A stretch of 64,000 nucleotides of DNA from Rhodopseudomonas sp. P2A-2r (GTDB lineage Bacteria > Pseudomonadota > Alphaproteobacteria > Rhizobiales > Xanthobacteraceae): positions 6,046,001 to 6,110,000 of the forward strand of contig NZ_CP110389.1 in NCBI RefSeq assembly GCF_026015985.1, given 5' to 3'. The position numbers were made by a program, and so were the translations under genes. A model generated the notes under the pieces. That model was given only the letters and a program-made list of their open reading frames with translations, did no database searches and was not told the DNA's origin. Below, in pieces: positions 45,946 through 55,884 of this stretch (the stretch's first letter is position 1; every line of letters starts with the position of its first letter).

Positions 45946-48900
45946 ATGAAACTCACGCGCCTGCGCCTGCACGGGTTCAAGTCCTTCGTCGAACCCACCG
46001 ATTTCCACATCGAGCCCGGTCTGACCGGCGTTGTCGGGCCGAACGGCTGCGGCAAGTCGAATCTGGTCGAGGCGCTGCGCTGGGCGATGGGCGAGACCTC
46101 GCACAAGTCGCTGCGCGCGGCCGACATGGATGCCGTGATCTTCGCCGGCTCCGGCAACCGCGCCTCGCGCAACCACGCCGAAGTGGTGATGACCATCGAC
46201 AATGCCGACCGGACCGCGCCGGCCGCTGTCAACGACATGGAAATGCTGGAGATTTCCCGCCGCATCGAGCGTGACGCCGGCTCCACCTACCGCATCAACG
46301 GCCGCGACGTGCGCGCCCGCGACGTCCAGATCCTGTTTGCCGACGCCGCCACCGGCGCGCGCTCCCCGCCCTCGTCCACCAGGGCAAGATCGGCGAAATC
46401 ATCCAGGCCAAGCCGGAACAGCGCCGCCGCGTGCTGGAAGACGCCGCCGGCGTCGCCGGCCTGCATGCCCGCCGCCACGAAGCCGAACTGCGCCTCAAGG
46501 CCGCCGAAACCAATCTCACCCGCGTCGAGGACGTGATCGGCCAGCTGTCCGGCCAGATGGAGGGCCTGAAGAAGCAGGCCCGCCAGGCGATCCGCTACCG
46601 CGAAGTGGCGCAGAAGGTGCGCAAGGCCGAGGCGACCCTGTTCCACCTGCGCTGGCTGGAAGCCCATGCCGACGTGGCCGAGGCCCAGCAGACCCATGAC
46701 CTCAATGTCCGCGAGCTCGCCGAGCGGACCCGCGAACAGGGCGAATCCGCCCGTATCCAGGCGATCCGCGCCTCCGAGCTGCCGGCTTTGCGCGAGGCCG
46801 AGGCCCGCGCCGCCGCCTCCCTGCAGCGCCTGACCAATGCCCGCGAACTGCTCGACCGCGAGGAAGTCCGCGCCAAGGAGCGCGTCGCCGAGCTGGATCG
46901 CCGGCTGGCGCAGTTCGAGAGCGACGTCGCCCGCGAATTGAAGCAGTCGGAAGACGCCGCGGCGGCTTTGCTGCGCCTCGACGACGAGGACATGATGCTC
47001 CGGGAAGAAATCATGGGCCGCGTCGAGCAGCGCGACGGCGTCAACGAGCGCGTCGCCGAGGCCGAGGCGATCCTCGCCATGGCCGAGCGCACCTTCACCG
47101 AACTGACCACCGCCCATGCCGACCAGTCGGCCAAGCGCAACCAGCTCGCCAACAGCGTCCGCGCCCATAGCGACAAGCTTGCCAAGCTGGATCAGGACAT
47201 CGCCGGCGTGCAGGCCGAGGTCGAGCGCCTGGTGGCGCAGACCTCCGGCTTCGGCGATCTCGACGAACTCGCCGCCCTGATGGAGACCGCGCAGGAAATC
47301 CTGGCGCAGTCGGAATTCAATGCCGGCGACAGCGAGAGCGCCCATGTGCAGGCCCGCCAGGCGCTGGAAGCCTCGCGCGCCCCGCTCAACGAAGCCGACA
47401 AGCGCGTGCAGCGCCTCGAAACCGAAGCCCGCACCATCGCCAAGCTGGTCAATGGCGAGACCAAGAACCTGTGGCCGCCGATCATCGACGGCGTCACCGT
47501 CTCCAAGGGCTATGAAAAAGCGCTCGGCGCCGTGCTGGGCGACGATCTCGACGCGCCCGTCGATCCCTCGGCGCCCATGCGCTGGACCGGCACTGGCGTC
47601 GTCGAGGGCGACCCGGAATTGCCGGCAGGCGTCGAACGCCTCGCCGATCACGTCAATGCGCCGATCGAGCTGGCGCGCCGTCTGAAGCAGATCGGCGTCG
47701 TTGCCAAGGACCAGGGCGCCGCGCTGGTGTCGCAGCTGAAGACCGGCCAGCGACTGGTGTCGCTGGAAGGCGACGTCTGGCGCTGGGACGGCTTCGTCGC
47801 CGCCGCGCATGCGCCGTCGGGCGCCGCCCGCCGTCTTGCCGAACGCGCCCGCCTCGCCGATATCGAGGCCGAGCTGGAAATGGCCCGCGAGGAAGCCGCC
47901 GAGAAGCGCGAGATGCTGGAATCCGCCGAAACACGGCTGAAGCAGGCCGCCGCCGCGGAGACCGCCGCCCGCGACGCCATGCGCAACGCCCGCCGCGACT
48001 TGGATGCGACGCGCGAGCGCCACGCCAATGCCGAACGCGAGATCAACCGCCACGCCGCCCGCAAGTCGGCGCTGACCGAAGCCCAGACCCGCCTCGCCGC
48101 CGACCGCGCCGAAGCCGAAGCCATGCACGAAAACGCCATGGCGGCGCTCGAGGAGCTGCCGCCGTCGGGCGATGCCGAAGCCCAGCTTGCCGCGGTGCGC
48201 GGCGAGATCGAGGGCCATCGCCGGCTCGCCGCGCAGGTGCGCGCCGAAGCCCAGGCGCTGGCGCGCGACGCCGAGCTCGCCGACCGCCGGCTGCAGGCGA
48301 TCATCGCCGAGCGCAGCGAATGGCAGAACCGCCAGCGCAGCGCCACCTCGCAGGTCGAGACCGTGGCGTCGCGTGTCGCCGAAGTCACCGCCGAACGCGC
48401 CGAGCTGGAAGATGCGCCCGAACTCTACGCGCAGAAGCGCCGCGCGCTGATCAGCGAAGTAGAGACCGCCGAGCAGGAGCGCCAGCTCGCTGCCGACGCA
48501 CTGCAGACCGCCGAAAACGCCATGAAGGAGACCGACCGCGACGCCAAGTCGTCGCTGGAGGCCCTGTCGAGCGCCCGCGAGGCCTGCGCCCGCGCGGACG
48601 AGCGCATGGAAGGCACCCGTCGCCGCCTCGAGGACATCGAGCGGGAAATCCGTGACATGCTGGAAGTGGAGCCGGAAGCGGTCGCCGCCATGGCCGAACT
48701 CAAGCACGGCGACGACCTGCCCAACCTGCACGAGGTCGAGGCCGAGCTGGAAAAGATGCGCCGCGACCGCGAGCGGCTCGGCGCCGTCAATCTTCGCGCG
48801 GAAGAAGAGTTGAATGAGGTCGAAGGCTCGCACAACAGCCTGGCCACCGAGCGCGACGACCTGGTCGAAGCCATCAAGCGGCTGCGTCAGGGCATCCAGA

Positions 48901-49409
48901 GCCTCAACAAGGAAGCCCGCGAGCGGCTGCTGACCTCGTTCGACATCGTCAACGGCCACTTCAAGCGGATGTTCGTCGAACTGTTCGGCGGCGGCGAGGC
49001 GGAATTGAAGTTGATCGAGAGCGACGATCCGCTCGAGGCGGGTCTCGATATCGTGGCAAAACCGCCCGGCAAGAAGCCGCAGACCCTGTCGCTTCTGTCC
49101 GGCGGCGAGCAGGCACTGACCGCACTCGCGCTGATCTTCGCGGTGTTCCTGACCAACCCGTCGCCGATCTGCGTGCTCGACGAAGTCGACGCGCCGCTCG
49201 ACGACCACAACGTGGAGCGTTTCTGCAACCTACTGCACGAGATGGCCTCGACCACCGAGACGCGCTTCATCACCATCACCCACAACCCGATCACCATGGC
49301 GCGGATGAACCGCCTCTACGGCGTCACCATGGCGGAGCGCGGCGTCTCGCAGCTGGTCTCGGTCGATCTCGAGAACGCGGTCAAGATCCTCGATCAGCAA
49401 GTGGCGTAA
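45946..49409 (+). CDS. smc: chromosome segregation protein SMC, frameshifted
   Basis: SMC ATPase of the condensin complex that organises and separates chromosomes. The head's Walker A ([14 protein letters not shown], about residue 31) lies in one frame that breaks after ATGARSP; the rest lies in the second frame: [16 protein letters not shown], a long coiled coil, a hinge (about 47440-47800), coiled coil again, then the signature [16 protein letters not shown] and Walker [13 protein letters not shown]. Adding one G near 46366-46369 rejoins them (SPALVHQGK) into 1154 residues, normal length. Since smc is needed for healthy growth, I read this as a probable sequence error. Confidence 0.95.
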
Positions 49410-49427
49410 TTGAAACGACGGCGGCTG

Positions 49428-49625
49428 CGATTTCCCTCCCCGCCCTTGCGGTGGGGAGGGTCGGCCGAACGAAGCATTGCTGAAGTGGAGGCCGGGGTGG
49501 GGGGCGCCCCGCCCTCTATTGACTATGCTACACCACCCCCACCCGACCCGGCTTCGCTACGCTTCGCCGGGCCACCCTCCCCACCACGCGCAGCTTCGCT
49601 GCGCTTTGGGGGAGGGAAAAGAAGG
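49428..49625. repeat. intergenic palindromic repeat, CCCTCCCC family
   Basis: Begins TTTCCCTCCCCGCCCTTGCG and ends CGCTTTGGGGGAGGGAAAAG. Inner parts include GGCCGGGGTGGGG and CCCCACCCGACC. Same family as 5986, 11329 and 52047. It separates smc from rsm22. Confidence 0.75.
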
Positions 49626-49638
49626 GCGCTCTGTTGCG

Positions 49639-50610
49639 ATGACCGCCCCCGACCTGCCCGCCGAACTCACCGCAGCTCTCAATACGAAACTGCACGGCCT
49701 GTCGCGCAACGACGCGGCGGCGCGCTCGGATGCCATCTCAAAGACCTACCGATCCGGCGGCGGCTCCACCGCGATCCGCTCCGAGACCGATGCACTGGCC
49801 TATGCGCTGGCGCGGATGCCGGCGACGTTTGCCGCCGTCATCGCCAGCCTCAATGCGCTGCAGCAGGTCCGCCCGGACTTCGCGCCGCGCACCCTGCTCG
49901 ATTGCGGCGCCGGGCCGGGCACCGCGACCTGGGCGGCAGCCGAAGCATTCGCGTCGCTGAATGCCTTCGCGCTGCTCGATGCCAATCCGGCGCTGCGCAC
50001 GCTGGCGCTGGATCTCGTCCGGCACAGCCATCGTCTCGCAGCCAGCAACTACACACTCGGCGACGCCGTCGCCAAACTCGACGACGCAGCGCCGGCTGAT
50101 CTGGTGATCGCCAGCTATGTGATCAACGAGTTGACCGATGCGCAGCGCGCCATATTCATCGACCGGGCCTGGGCGAAGACGCTGGACACGCTTGTCATCG
50201 TCGAGCCCGGCACGCCGGCCGGCTGGCAGCGCATCCTCGATGCGCGCGCACGGCTGATCGCGGCCGGTGCGCAGGTGATCGCACCATGCCCCCATGACCA
50301 AGCGTGTCCGCTGCACCAGCCGGACTGGTGCCATTTCACCCAGCGCCTGCAACGCTCCCGCGTGCATAAACAACTCAAGTCCGCAGAACTTCCCTATGAG
50401 GACGAAAAATTTATCTATGTCGCGCTGTCGCGCACGCCGATGACGATGCGGCCGTCGCGCGTGCTGGCGCAACCGGTCATGACCAAGGTCGCCATCACCG
50501 CAAAGCTCTGCACAGCCGCAGGTCTCGCGATCACCACCGCACCACGCCGCGACAAGGCGGCCTATGCAAAATTCCGCAAGATCGACTGGGGCGACGCGGT
50601 GTTGGACTAG
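49639..50610 (+). CDS. Rsm22-like small-ribosomal-subunit methyltransferase
   Basis: A 323-residue Rossmann methyltransferase of the Rsm22/mtYbf type linked to the small ribosomal subunit. SAM-binding strand LLDCGAGPGTATWAAAEA; VIASYVINELT is the motif IV region; and Cys residues in APCPHDQACPLHQPDWCHF probably bind an Fe-S cluster, as in mitochondrial Rsm22. The C-terminus has a beta region (KVAITAKLCTAAGLAIT). The start at 49639 was chosen because the upstream frame lies in a repeat. Its exact RNA target is unknown. Confidence 0.88.
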   Translation: MTAPDLPAELTAALNTKLHGLSRNDAAARSDAISKTYRSGGGSTAIRSETDALAYALARMPATFAAVIASLNALQQVRPDFAPRTLLDCGAGPGTATWAAAEAFASLNAFALLDANPALRTLALDLVRHSHRLAASNYTLGDAVAKLDDAAPADLVIASYVINELTDAQRAIFIDRAWAKTLDTLVIVEPGTPAGWQRILDARARLIAAGAQVIAPCPHDQACPLHQPDWCHFTQRLQRSRVHKQLKSAELPYEDEKFIYVALSRTPMTMRPSRVLAQPVMTKVAITAKLCTAAGLAITTAPRRDKAAYAKFRKIDWGDAVLD

Positions 50611-50641
50611 ATCTAGCGCGCCGCTGTCTTCCCGCACTCCG

Positions 50642-50767
50642 TTGTCGTCCCCGCGCATGCGGGGACCCAGTATCCGGCACCGCCACGGCTCATTCACAAA
50701 TGCCGGCGTCTACTGGGTCGCCCGGCCCGGCGCGCAAGTGCGCGCCAGGCCGGGCGATGACAGTTGA
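50642..50767. repeat. dispersed intergenic repeat, CCCAGTA family, copy 2
   Basis: GTCGTCCCCGCGCATGCGGGG with a CCCAGTA box at the left; TACTGGGTCGCCCGG then GGCGCGCAAGTGCGCGCC and CCGGGCGATGACAG at the right. The right half has a strong hairpin. Related to 15937, 53362 and 55180. Confidence 0.8.
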
Positions 50768-50857
50768 GTGTTGGGCAAGGTGGAATAATCCCGCCGCCCC
50801 GGCGTTTGTTCTGTGACGCAACCGCGTCCCCATCAAATCCATCAGGAGTACGTTGCC

Positions 50858-51238
50858 ATGTCCAGGACATTTGCCGCGATCGCGGCTTTGACTCTCATGC
50901 TCAGCGCGTCCGCCGCCTCGGCGCAGATGCTGAAGACCGCCGACACTGCCAAGGGCAAGACCTTCGTCGACGCCAAGGGCATGACGCTCTACACTTTCGA
51001 CAAGGATGCCGGCGGCAAGTCCATGTGCAACGGCCCTTGCGCGGAAAACTGGCCGGCGCTGCTGGCCGCCGACGATGCCAAGCCGACCGCCGACATGACC
51101 GTCGTGGTGCGCGACGACGGCAAGAAGATGTGGGCCTACAAGGGCAAGCCGCTCTACACCTTCAAGAGGGACATGGCCCCCGGCGATATCAACGGCGACG
51201 GGTTTCTCAACGGCGCCTGGCATATGGCCAAGCCGTAG
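50858..51238 (+). CDS. secreted protein with two COG4315-type repeats
   Basis: A 126-residue exported protein. The signal peptide runs to about residue 22 (SASAASAQ) and is of the plain Sec type, without a lipobox Cys. Two repeats follow: GMTLYTFDKDAGGKSMCNGPCAENWPAL and KKMWAYKGKPLYTFKRDMAPGD (both in pieces), the pattern of COG4315/DUF, often annotated as putative lipoproteins. The CNGPC pair may form a disulfide. Function unknown. ATG at 50858 has AGGAG upstream. Confidence 0.85.
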   Translation: MSRTFAAIAALTLMLSASAASAQMLKTADTAKGKTFVDAKGMTLYTFDKDAGGKSMCNGPCAENWPALLAADDAKPTADMTVVVRDDGKKMWAYKGKPLYTFKRDMAPGDINGDGFLNGAWHMAKP

Positions 51239-51254
51239 GTTCGATTGTTTCTTC

Positions 51255-51307
51255 ACCTCTCCCGCTTGCGGGAGAGGTCGGAGCCGGACGCAAGCTCGGT
51301 TCCAGGT
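51255..51307. repeat. short palindromic repeat, CCTCTCCC family
   Basis: CACCTCTCCCGCTTGCGGGAGAGGTC forms a tight hairpin after the secreted-protein gene; followed by GACGCAAGCTCGG-type fragments. It may end the upstream transcript. Confidence 0.65.
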
Positions 51308-51468
51308 GAGGGCAAGCGACAGAGCTCAGCGATCGCCCTCGCCTGGGCGCGCTTTTGAACTAATCGATCTCCCGCACCGACCAATGCTCGCCGCATCGTC
51401 CGCGGCCCCTGCCCTGTGCCGCAATTTTCGGCTAGGCTGCGGCATTGATCTCTATCGGGAGTTGCCAC

Positions 51469-52029
51469 ATGTCGACCGGCTGGATTGTCCTTGGCGTCCT
51501 CGTTGTTCTCGTGTTCTTCGCCTTTGCTGCCTACAACCGGCTGGTGGCGCTGAGCCAGCGCGTCAATCAGTCGTTTGCCGACATCGACGTGCAGCTCAAG
51601 CAGCGCCACGACCTGATCCCCAACCTGATCGAGACCGTGAAGGGCTATGCAGCGCATGAGCGCGGCACCCTCGACGACGTCATCAAGGCGCGCAACGCCG
51701 CCATGTCGGCGCAGGGCCCGGCGCAGATCGGCGCCGCCGAGAACCAGCTGTCCGGCGCGCTGGGCAAACTGATCGCGCTGTCGGAGGCCTATCCCGACCT
51801 CAAGGCCAATGCCAACTTCCAGCAGTTGCAGTCCGAGCTGTCCGATATCGAGAACAAGATCGCCGCCAGCCGCCGCTTCTTCAACAATGCGGTCCAGGAA
51901 TACAACACCGGCATCCAGCAGATGCCCGCCGCTTTGTTCGCCGGCACCTTCGGCTTCACGCCGAAGCAATTCTTCGATCTCGGCGAAAGCCGCGCGCAGG
52001 TCGAAACCGTGCCGCAGGTGAAGTTCTAA
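51469..52029 (+). CDS. LemA family protein
   Basis: A 186-residue membrane-anchored protein with one N-terminal helix (WIVLGVLVVLVFFAFAAYNRL) and a helical bundle ending in QMPAALFAGTFGFTPKQFFDL, the LemA signature. LemA proteins are often encoded beside M48 peptidases or TPM proteins; their role is unclear, possibly as an adaptor for the peptidase. Start 51469 has GGGAG upstream; a Met eight codons earlier is less likely. The M48 gene follows after a repeat of about 150 bp. Confidence 0.92.
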   Translation: MSTGWIVLGVLVVLVFFAFAAYNRLVALSQRVNQSFADIDVQLKQRHDLIPNLIETVKGYAAHERGTLDDVIKARNAAMSAQGPAQIGAAENQLSGALGKLIALSEAYPDLKANANFQQLQSELSDIENKIAASRRFFNNAVQEYNTGIQQMPAALFAGTFGFTPKQFFDLGESRAQVETVPQVKF

Positions 52030-52046
52030 TTCAGCACTGCGCTCGC

Positions 52047-52190
52047 GGAAGCCCTCCCCTTGCGGGGAGGGTCGGCCGAGCGAAGCGGAGGCCGGGGTGG
52101 GGGTGCCGCGGGCTCCAGAGTTTGTGGCCCCCACCCGACCGGCCCAAGAGGGCCGGCCACCCTCCCCGCAAGGGGAGGGAGCGACAGCGT
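52047..52190. repeat. intergenic palindromic repeat, CCCTCCCC family
   Basis: GCCCTCCCCTTGCGGGGAGGG at the left is mirrored by CCCTCCCCGCAAGGGGAGGG at the right; inside, GGCCGGGGTGGGG and CCCCACCCGACCGGCC plus GGCCGGCC arms. The whole can form a long hairpin between lemA and the M48 gene. Confidence 0.75.
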
Positions 52191-52210
52191 TTCATCCAAG
52201 TGGAAATCTC

Positions 52211-53459
52211 ATGGCCGCCTACGGTCTCTACACCCACATCGCCGCGAACAAGACCCGTTCGATGCTGCTGCTCGGCGGTCTGTTCCTGCTGATCTATGTG
52301 ATGGTGTTCGCCGGCGCGCTGATCGCCGAGGTAGCGATCAACAGCGATGGCTCTGTGTCGTATTATCTCAATGCCGCGACCCGCGATCTGATCAGGGCAC
52401 TGCCCTACGCCACCATCGGCGCGGCGCTGTGGGTCGTGATTGCCTATTTCTTCCACCAGAACATGATCGACGCCATCACCGGCGGGACGGAGGTGACGCG
52501 GCAGGAGCAGCCGCGGCTGTACAATCTGCTGGAGAACCTGTGCATCTCGCGCGGCATTCCGATGCCGAAACTGAAGATCATGGATACCGAAGCGCGTAAC
52601 GCCTTCGCCACCGGGCTCAATCCCCGGCAATATTCCATCACGGTGACCACCGGCCTGCTGGCCGCGCTGGACGACCATGAGATCGAGGCGGTGCTCGGCC
52701 ACGAACTGACCCATATCCGCAACGGCGACGTGCAGATGATGGTGGTGGCGGTGATCATTGCCGGCGTGGTTGGCTTCACCGCCGAACTGTTCTTCCGGCT
52801 GTTCTTCAATTCCGGCATGAATTTCGGCGGCTTCCGTTCGTCGCGCTCGTCGTCATCGTCGTCCGACAACAACAGCAAGGGCTCTGGCGGCGGTGCCGTC
52901 TTCGTCATCATTCTCGCGGTGGTATTGATCGCGTTGGCCTGGGCGCTGTCGCTGGTGGTGCGGCTGGCGCTGTCGCGCTCGCGCGAGTTTCTGGCCGATG
53001 CCGGTTCGGTGGAACTGACCAAGAACCCCGACGCCATGATCCGCGCCTTGCGAAAAATCGAGAACCGCGGCGAGTTGCCGGGCGCCACCTCGGCGGTGAT
53101 GGAAATGTGTCTCGACAATCCCCGCGAAGGGTTTGCCGATCTGTTCGCCACCCATCCCTCGGTGGATTCCCGGATCGCCGCTCTGATGAAATTCGCCGGG
53201 GGCACGACCCCGGCCGGCTGGCCCTGCCATCGGATACCGAAGCGCCCGCCCCGCAATCTGGCCCGTGGAGCGACGCCGGGGAGCCGGCAGGAACGCCGCC
53301 GGCCACCGCGGAGGGACCGTGGGGCAGGCATGGGTGAGGCCGACCGACGTCCCATACGCTCCTGTCGTCCCCCGGCCTGCGCGCAATTGCGCGCCAGGAC
53401 CGGGGACCCAGTCAACTCCGGCCTGCGTGTACTGGGTCACCCGCTTTCGCGGGGGATGA
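52211..53459 (+). CDS. M48 family (HtpX-like) zinc peptidase, two frameshifts near C-terminus
   Basis: An inner-membrane metallopeptidase. Membrane segments near residues 18-42, 68-85, 180-195 and 230-250 surround a zinc site HELTH (LGHELTHIRNGDV), with the third ligand Glu in SREFLADAGSVEL. It probably degrades damaged membrane proteins, perhaps with LemA, encoded just upstream. After FAGG the frame is lost; the other frames continue HDPGRLALPSDTEAPAPQ and then VRPTDVPYAPVVP. One added G at 53198-53202 and one added base near 53328-53330 restore a 416-residue protein. Its last residues then run into a dispersed repeat (53362 onward). Confidence 0.88.
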
Positions 53460-53462
53460 CAA
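53362..53462. repeat. dispersed intergenic repeat, CCCAGTA family, copy 3
   Basis: Reversed relative hairpin content: GTCGTCCCCCGGCC then GCGCGCAATTGCGCGC at the left, GGGACCCAGT, then GTGTACTGGGTCACCCGC and GCGGGGGATGACA at the right. It overlaps the corrected 3' end of the M48 gene. Confidence 0.75.
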
Positions 53463-53639
53463 CCGAACCTGGGGTAACGGCCCCACCCCACAATTCCGGG
53501 GACCTGCGCCGCCAGGCGATTGAAATCTCCCTTGTTTCTGCCATGTTCGCGCCCAAAGCAGGCATGGGCTAGTGTCGGCGCGGTCGAGTCGCGCGGGACC
53601 GTTGGCGCGCTCCCATCAATTCAGGTCGTAGGGGATTTC

Positions 53640-54395
53640 ATGGCTAAACCAGCAGTGATTGTGGTCGGCGCGGACAAGGGCGGCGTCGGCAAGACCACGG
53701 TGTCGCGCACGGTGCTGGATTATTTCAGCGCCAACAACGTGCCGACCCGCGCCTTTGACACCGAGTCGCCGCGCGGCACCCTGAAGCGCTTCCATCCGGA
53801 CATCACCCAGATCGTCGACATGACGACCACGTCCGACCAGATGAAGATCTTCGATACGCTCAACTCCTCCGCGCCCTCTGTGACCGTGATCGACGTCCGC
53901 GCCGGCCTGCTCTCCACGGCGCTCGCCAATCTGCGCGACATCGGTTTCCTCGACGCCGCCAAATCCGGCCAGATCACCTTCGCCGTGTTCCACATCCTCG
54001 GCCCGTCGATCGCCTCCCTGGACGAGATCGCCGAGACCGCCGGCTTCATGAACGGCGCCAAATACTTCCTGGTGAAGAACTTCATCAACAACACCAGCTT
54101 CTTCGAATGGGACCAGGCGACCTACAATTCCTACTTCCACCGCATCAAGGACGCCGTCGAGATCACCATCCCGAAGCTCAACGAGATGGCCTATGAGCAG
54201 GTCGAAGTGTCTTCGGTGCCGTTCCTGAAATTCGTCGCCAACAAGGGCGTCAACGACGAGGCCGCCAACTACTCCTTCGTGCTGCGCGGCTATGTCCGGC
54301 ACTGGCTGGCCAATGTCTGGAGCGAATTCGACCGCATCAAGCTGACCGACCTCGTCAACGACAAGCCGGGTGCCACCCGCCCCGGCGAGAAGTAG
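53640..54395 (+). CDS. ParA/MinD-like ATPase
   Basis: A 251-residue P-loop ATPase with the deviant Walker A motif GADKGGVGKTT (residues 10-20; signature Lys13 and Lys18) and a DIRAGLLS-type segment (VIDVRAGLLSTALAN) as Walker A'/B. Such proteins place DNA or protein complexes in the cell by ATP-driven dimerisation on DNA or membrane. No ParB-like gene is near. A ribosome binding site GTAGGGG precedes the ATG. A second related ATPase follows 103 bp on, so the two may work together. Confidence 0.85.
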   Translation: MAKPAVIVVGADKGGVGKTTVSRTVLDYFSANNVPTRAFDTESPRGTLKRFHPDITQIVDMTTTSDQMKIFDTLNSSAPSVTVIDVRAGLLSTALANLRDIGFLDAAKSGQITFAVFHILGPSIASLDEIAETAGFMNGAKYFLVKNFINNTSFFEWDQATYNSYFHRIKDAVEITIPKLNEMAYEQVEVSSVPFLKFVANKGVNDEAANYSFVLRGYVRHWLANVWSEFDRIKLTDLVNDKPGATRPGEK

Positions 54396-54498
54396 GCTTC
54401 TTCACCTCGCCCCGCCCTTCGGGGAGAGGTGAAACCACCGCGGCGCCCCGGCGGATTTTCTCCATCTACAAACCCGATCCGTCCCCTATATTGCCGCC

Positions 54499-55167
54499 AT
54501 GCGCCGTACGCCCGTCTACATCATCTGCTCCCCGCGCCCGATCGTCGGCAAGACGCTGCTGGCGCGACTGCTGAGCGAATTCCTGCTGCTGCAGCGGGGC
54601 GGCGTGACGGCGTTCGACATCAACCTGAAAGAACCGTCGCTGCTCGACTACCTGCCGAAGCTGACCGAGACCGCCGAGGTCGACGACACCTTCGGCAAGA
54701 TGGCGCTGATGGACCGCCTGATCGTCAATGACGACATCGCCAAGGTGATCGACCTCGGCTACCACGCCTTCGATGAATTCTTCCGCATGACCGCCGAGAT
54801 CGGCTTCATGAAGGAGGCGGCGCGGCGCGGCATCAGCCCGATCATCCTGTTCATCGCCGACACCGACCGCACCTCGGCACGCGCTTATGCGATGCTACAG
54901 GAGCAGATCCCGCCCGCCGCTTTGATCACCATCGACAATGAACACGTGCTGCGCGGCGAATTGCCCGCCGCCTATGCCAGGGGCCGGGTGCTGCGCATCG
55001 CCGCGCTGCCGGTGTTCCTGAAGACCTATATCGACCGGCTGACATTCTCATTCACCGGCTACCTGCGTTCGGAACAGGATTCCTCCACCGAACTGCACCA
55101 GTGGATCCGCGCCAACTATTTCAGCTTTCGCGAGATCGAGTTGCGGCTGCTGCTGCAGAGTTCGTAG
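54499..55167 (+). CDS. ParA-like P-loop protein with altered Walker A
   Basis: A 222-residue protein related in layout to the preceding ATPase. Its nucleotide loop reads CSPRPIVGKTLLARLL (residues 10-25): the catalytic Lys and Thr of GKT remain, but the signature Lys-Gly-Gly of the deviant motif is replaced by Pro-Arg-Pro. It continues VTAFDINLKEPSLLDYL and a C-terminal helical part. It may bind nucleotide without the usual dimer sandwich. The target cargo is unknown. It is on the same strand as the first ATPase and apart from a repeat precedes apt. Confidence 0.75.
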   Translation: MRRTPVYIICSPRPIVGKTLLARLLSEFLLLQRGGVTAFDINLKEPSLLDYLPKLTETAEVDDTFGKMALMDRLIVNDDIAKVIDLGYHAFDEFFRMTAEIGFMKEAARRGISPIILFIADTDRTSARAYAMLQEQIPPAALITIDNEHVLRGELPAAYARGRVLRIAALPVFLKTYIDRLTFSFTGYLRSEQDSSTELHQWIRANYFSFREIELRLLLQSS

Positions 55168-55179
55168 CACCATTCACAG

Positions 55180-55306
55180 CTGTCATCGCCCGCGAAAGCG
55201 GGCGACCCAGTATTCCGCGTGGTTCGAGACGATCACCGGCGGTGCCGCTTACTGGGGCACCCGGTCCTGGCGCGCAATTGCGCGCAGGCCGGGTGACGAC
55301 AGCTGA
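55180..55306. repeat. dispersed intergenic repeat, CCCAGTA family, copy 4
   Basis: Left: CTGTCATCGCCCGCGAAAGCGGGCGACCCAGTA (in pieces); right: TTACTGGGGCACCCGG, GGCGCGCAATTGCGCGC, CCGGGTGACGACAGCTGAG. Lies between the second ParA-like gene and apt, which are convergent, and could terminate both. Confidence 0.8.
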
Positions 55307-55314
55307 GCGTGGTC

Positions 55315-55860
55315 TCAATGCCCGTCGAACGCCATCAGCGTGCGCACCGGCACGCCCATGGCGCGCAGTTTTGCGGCGCCGCCGATGTCCGGCAGGTCGA
55401 TGATGAAACAGGCCGCGATCACTTCGGCGCCGATCTGGCGGATCAGCTTGACCGCGCCTTCGGCAGTGCCGCCGGTGGCGATCAGGTCGTCCACCAGAAT
55501 GACGCGCTCGCCGGGCTTGATGGCGTCGACATGGATTTCCATTTCGTCGAGGCCGTATTCCAGCGAATAGGCGATCCGCGCAGTGGTGTGCGGCAGCTTG
55601 CCCTTCTTGCGGATCGGCACGAAGCCCGCCGAGAGCTGGTGCGCGATGGCGCCGCCGATGATGAAGCCGCGCGCCTCGATGCCGGCCACCTTGTCGATCT
55701 TCAGCCCGGCCCAGGGCTGCACCAGCTCATCCACCGCGCGGCGGAACGAGCGGGCATCGCCCAGCAGCGTGGTGATATCGCGAAACAGGATGCCCGGCTT
55801 GGGATAGTCCGCGATGGTGCGGACCGAGGCTTTGAGATCGTGTTCGAGTTCAGGTGTCAT
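55315..55860 (-). CDS. apt: adenine phosphoribosyltransferase
   Basis: A 181-residue purine-salvage enzyme converting adenine and PRPP to AMP. The PRPP-binding motif is [14 protein letters not shown] (near residue 120) and the N-terminal [15 protein letters not shown] hood region is typical. Length is standard. It is the gene after trpE(G) on the same strand, with a 24-bp gap, so could be read from the same transcript. Confidence 0.95.
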   Translation of the reverse strand: MTPELEHDLKASVRTIADYPKPGILFRDITTLLGDARSFRRAVDELVQPWAGLKIDKVAGIEARGFIIGGAIAHQLSAGFVPIRKKGKLPHTTARIAYSLEYGLDEMEIHVDAIKPGERVILVDDLIATGGTAEGAVKLIRQIGAEVIAACFIIDLPDIGGAAKLRAMGVPVRTLMAFDGH

Positions 55861-55884
55861 CGACGTCTTTCAGTGGATTGCAGG

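Noticed and set aside
46287..49208. A 973-codon open frame on the minus strand opposite smc
   Set aside because: It is the antisense shadow of smc coiled-coil codons in high-GC DNA and has no family features.
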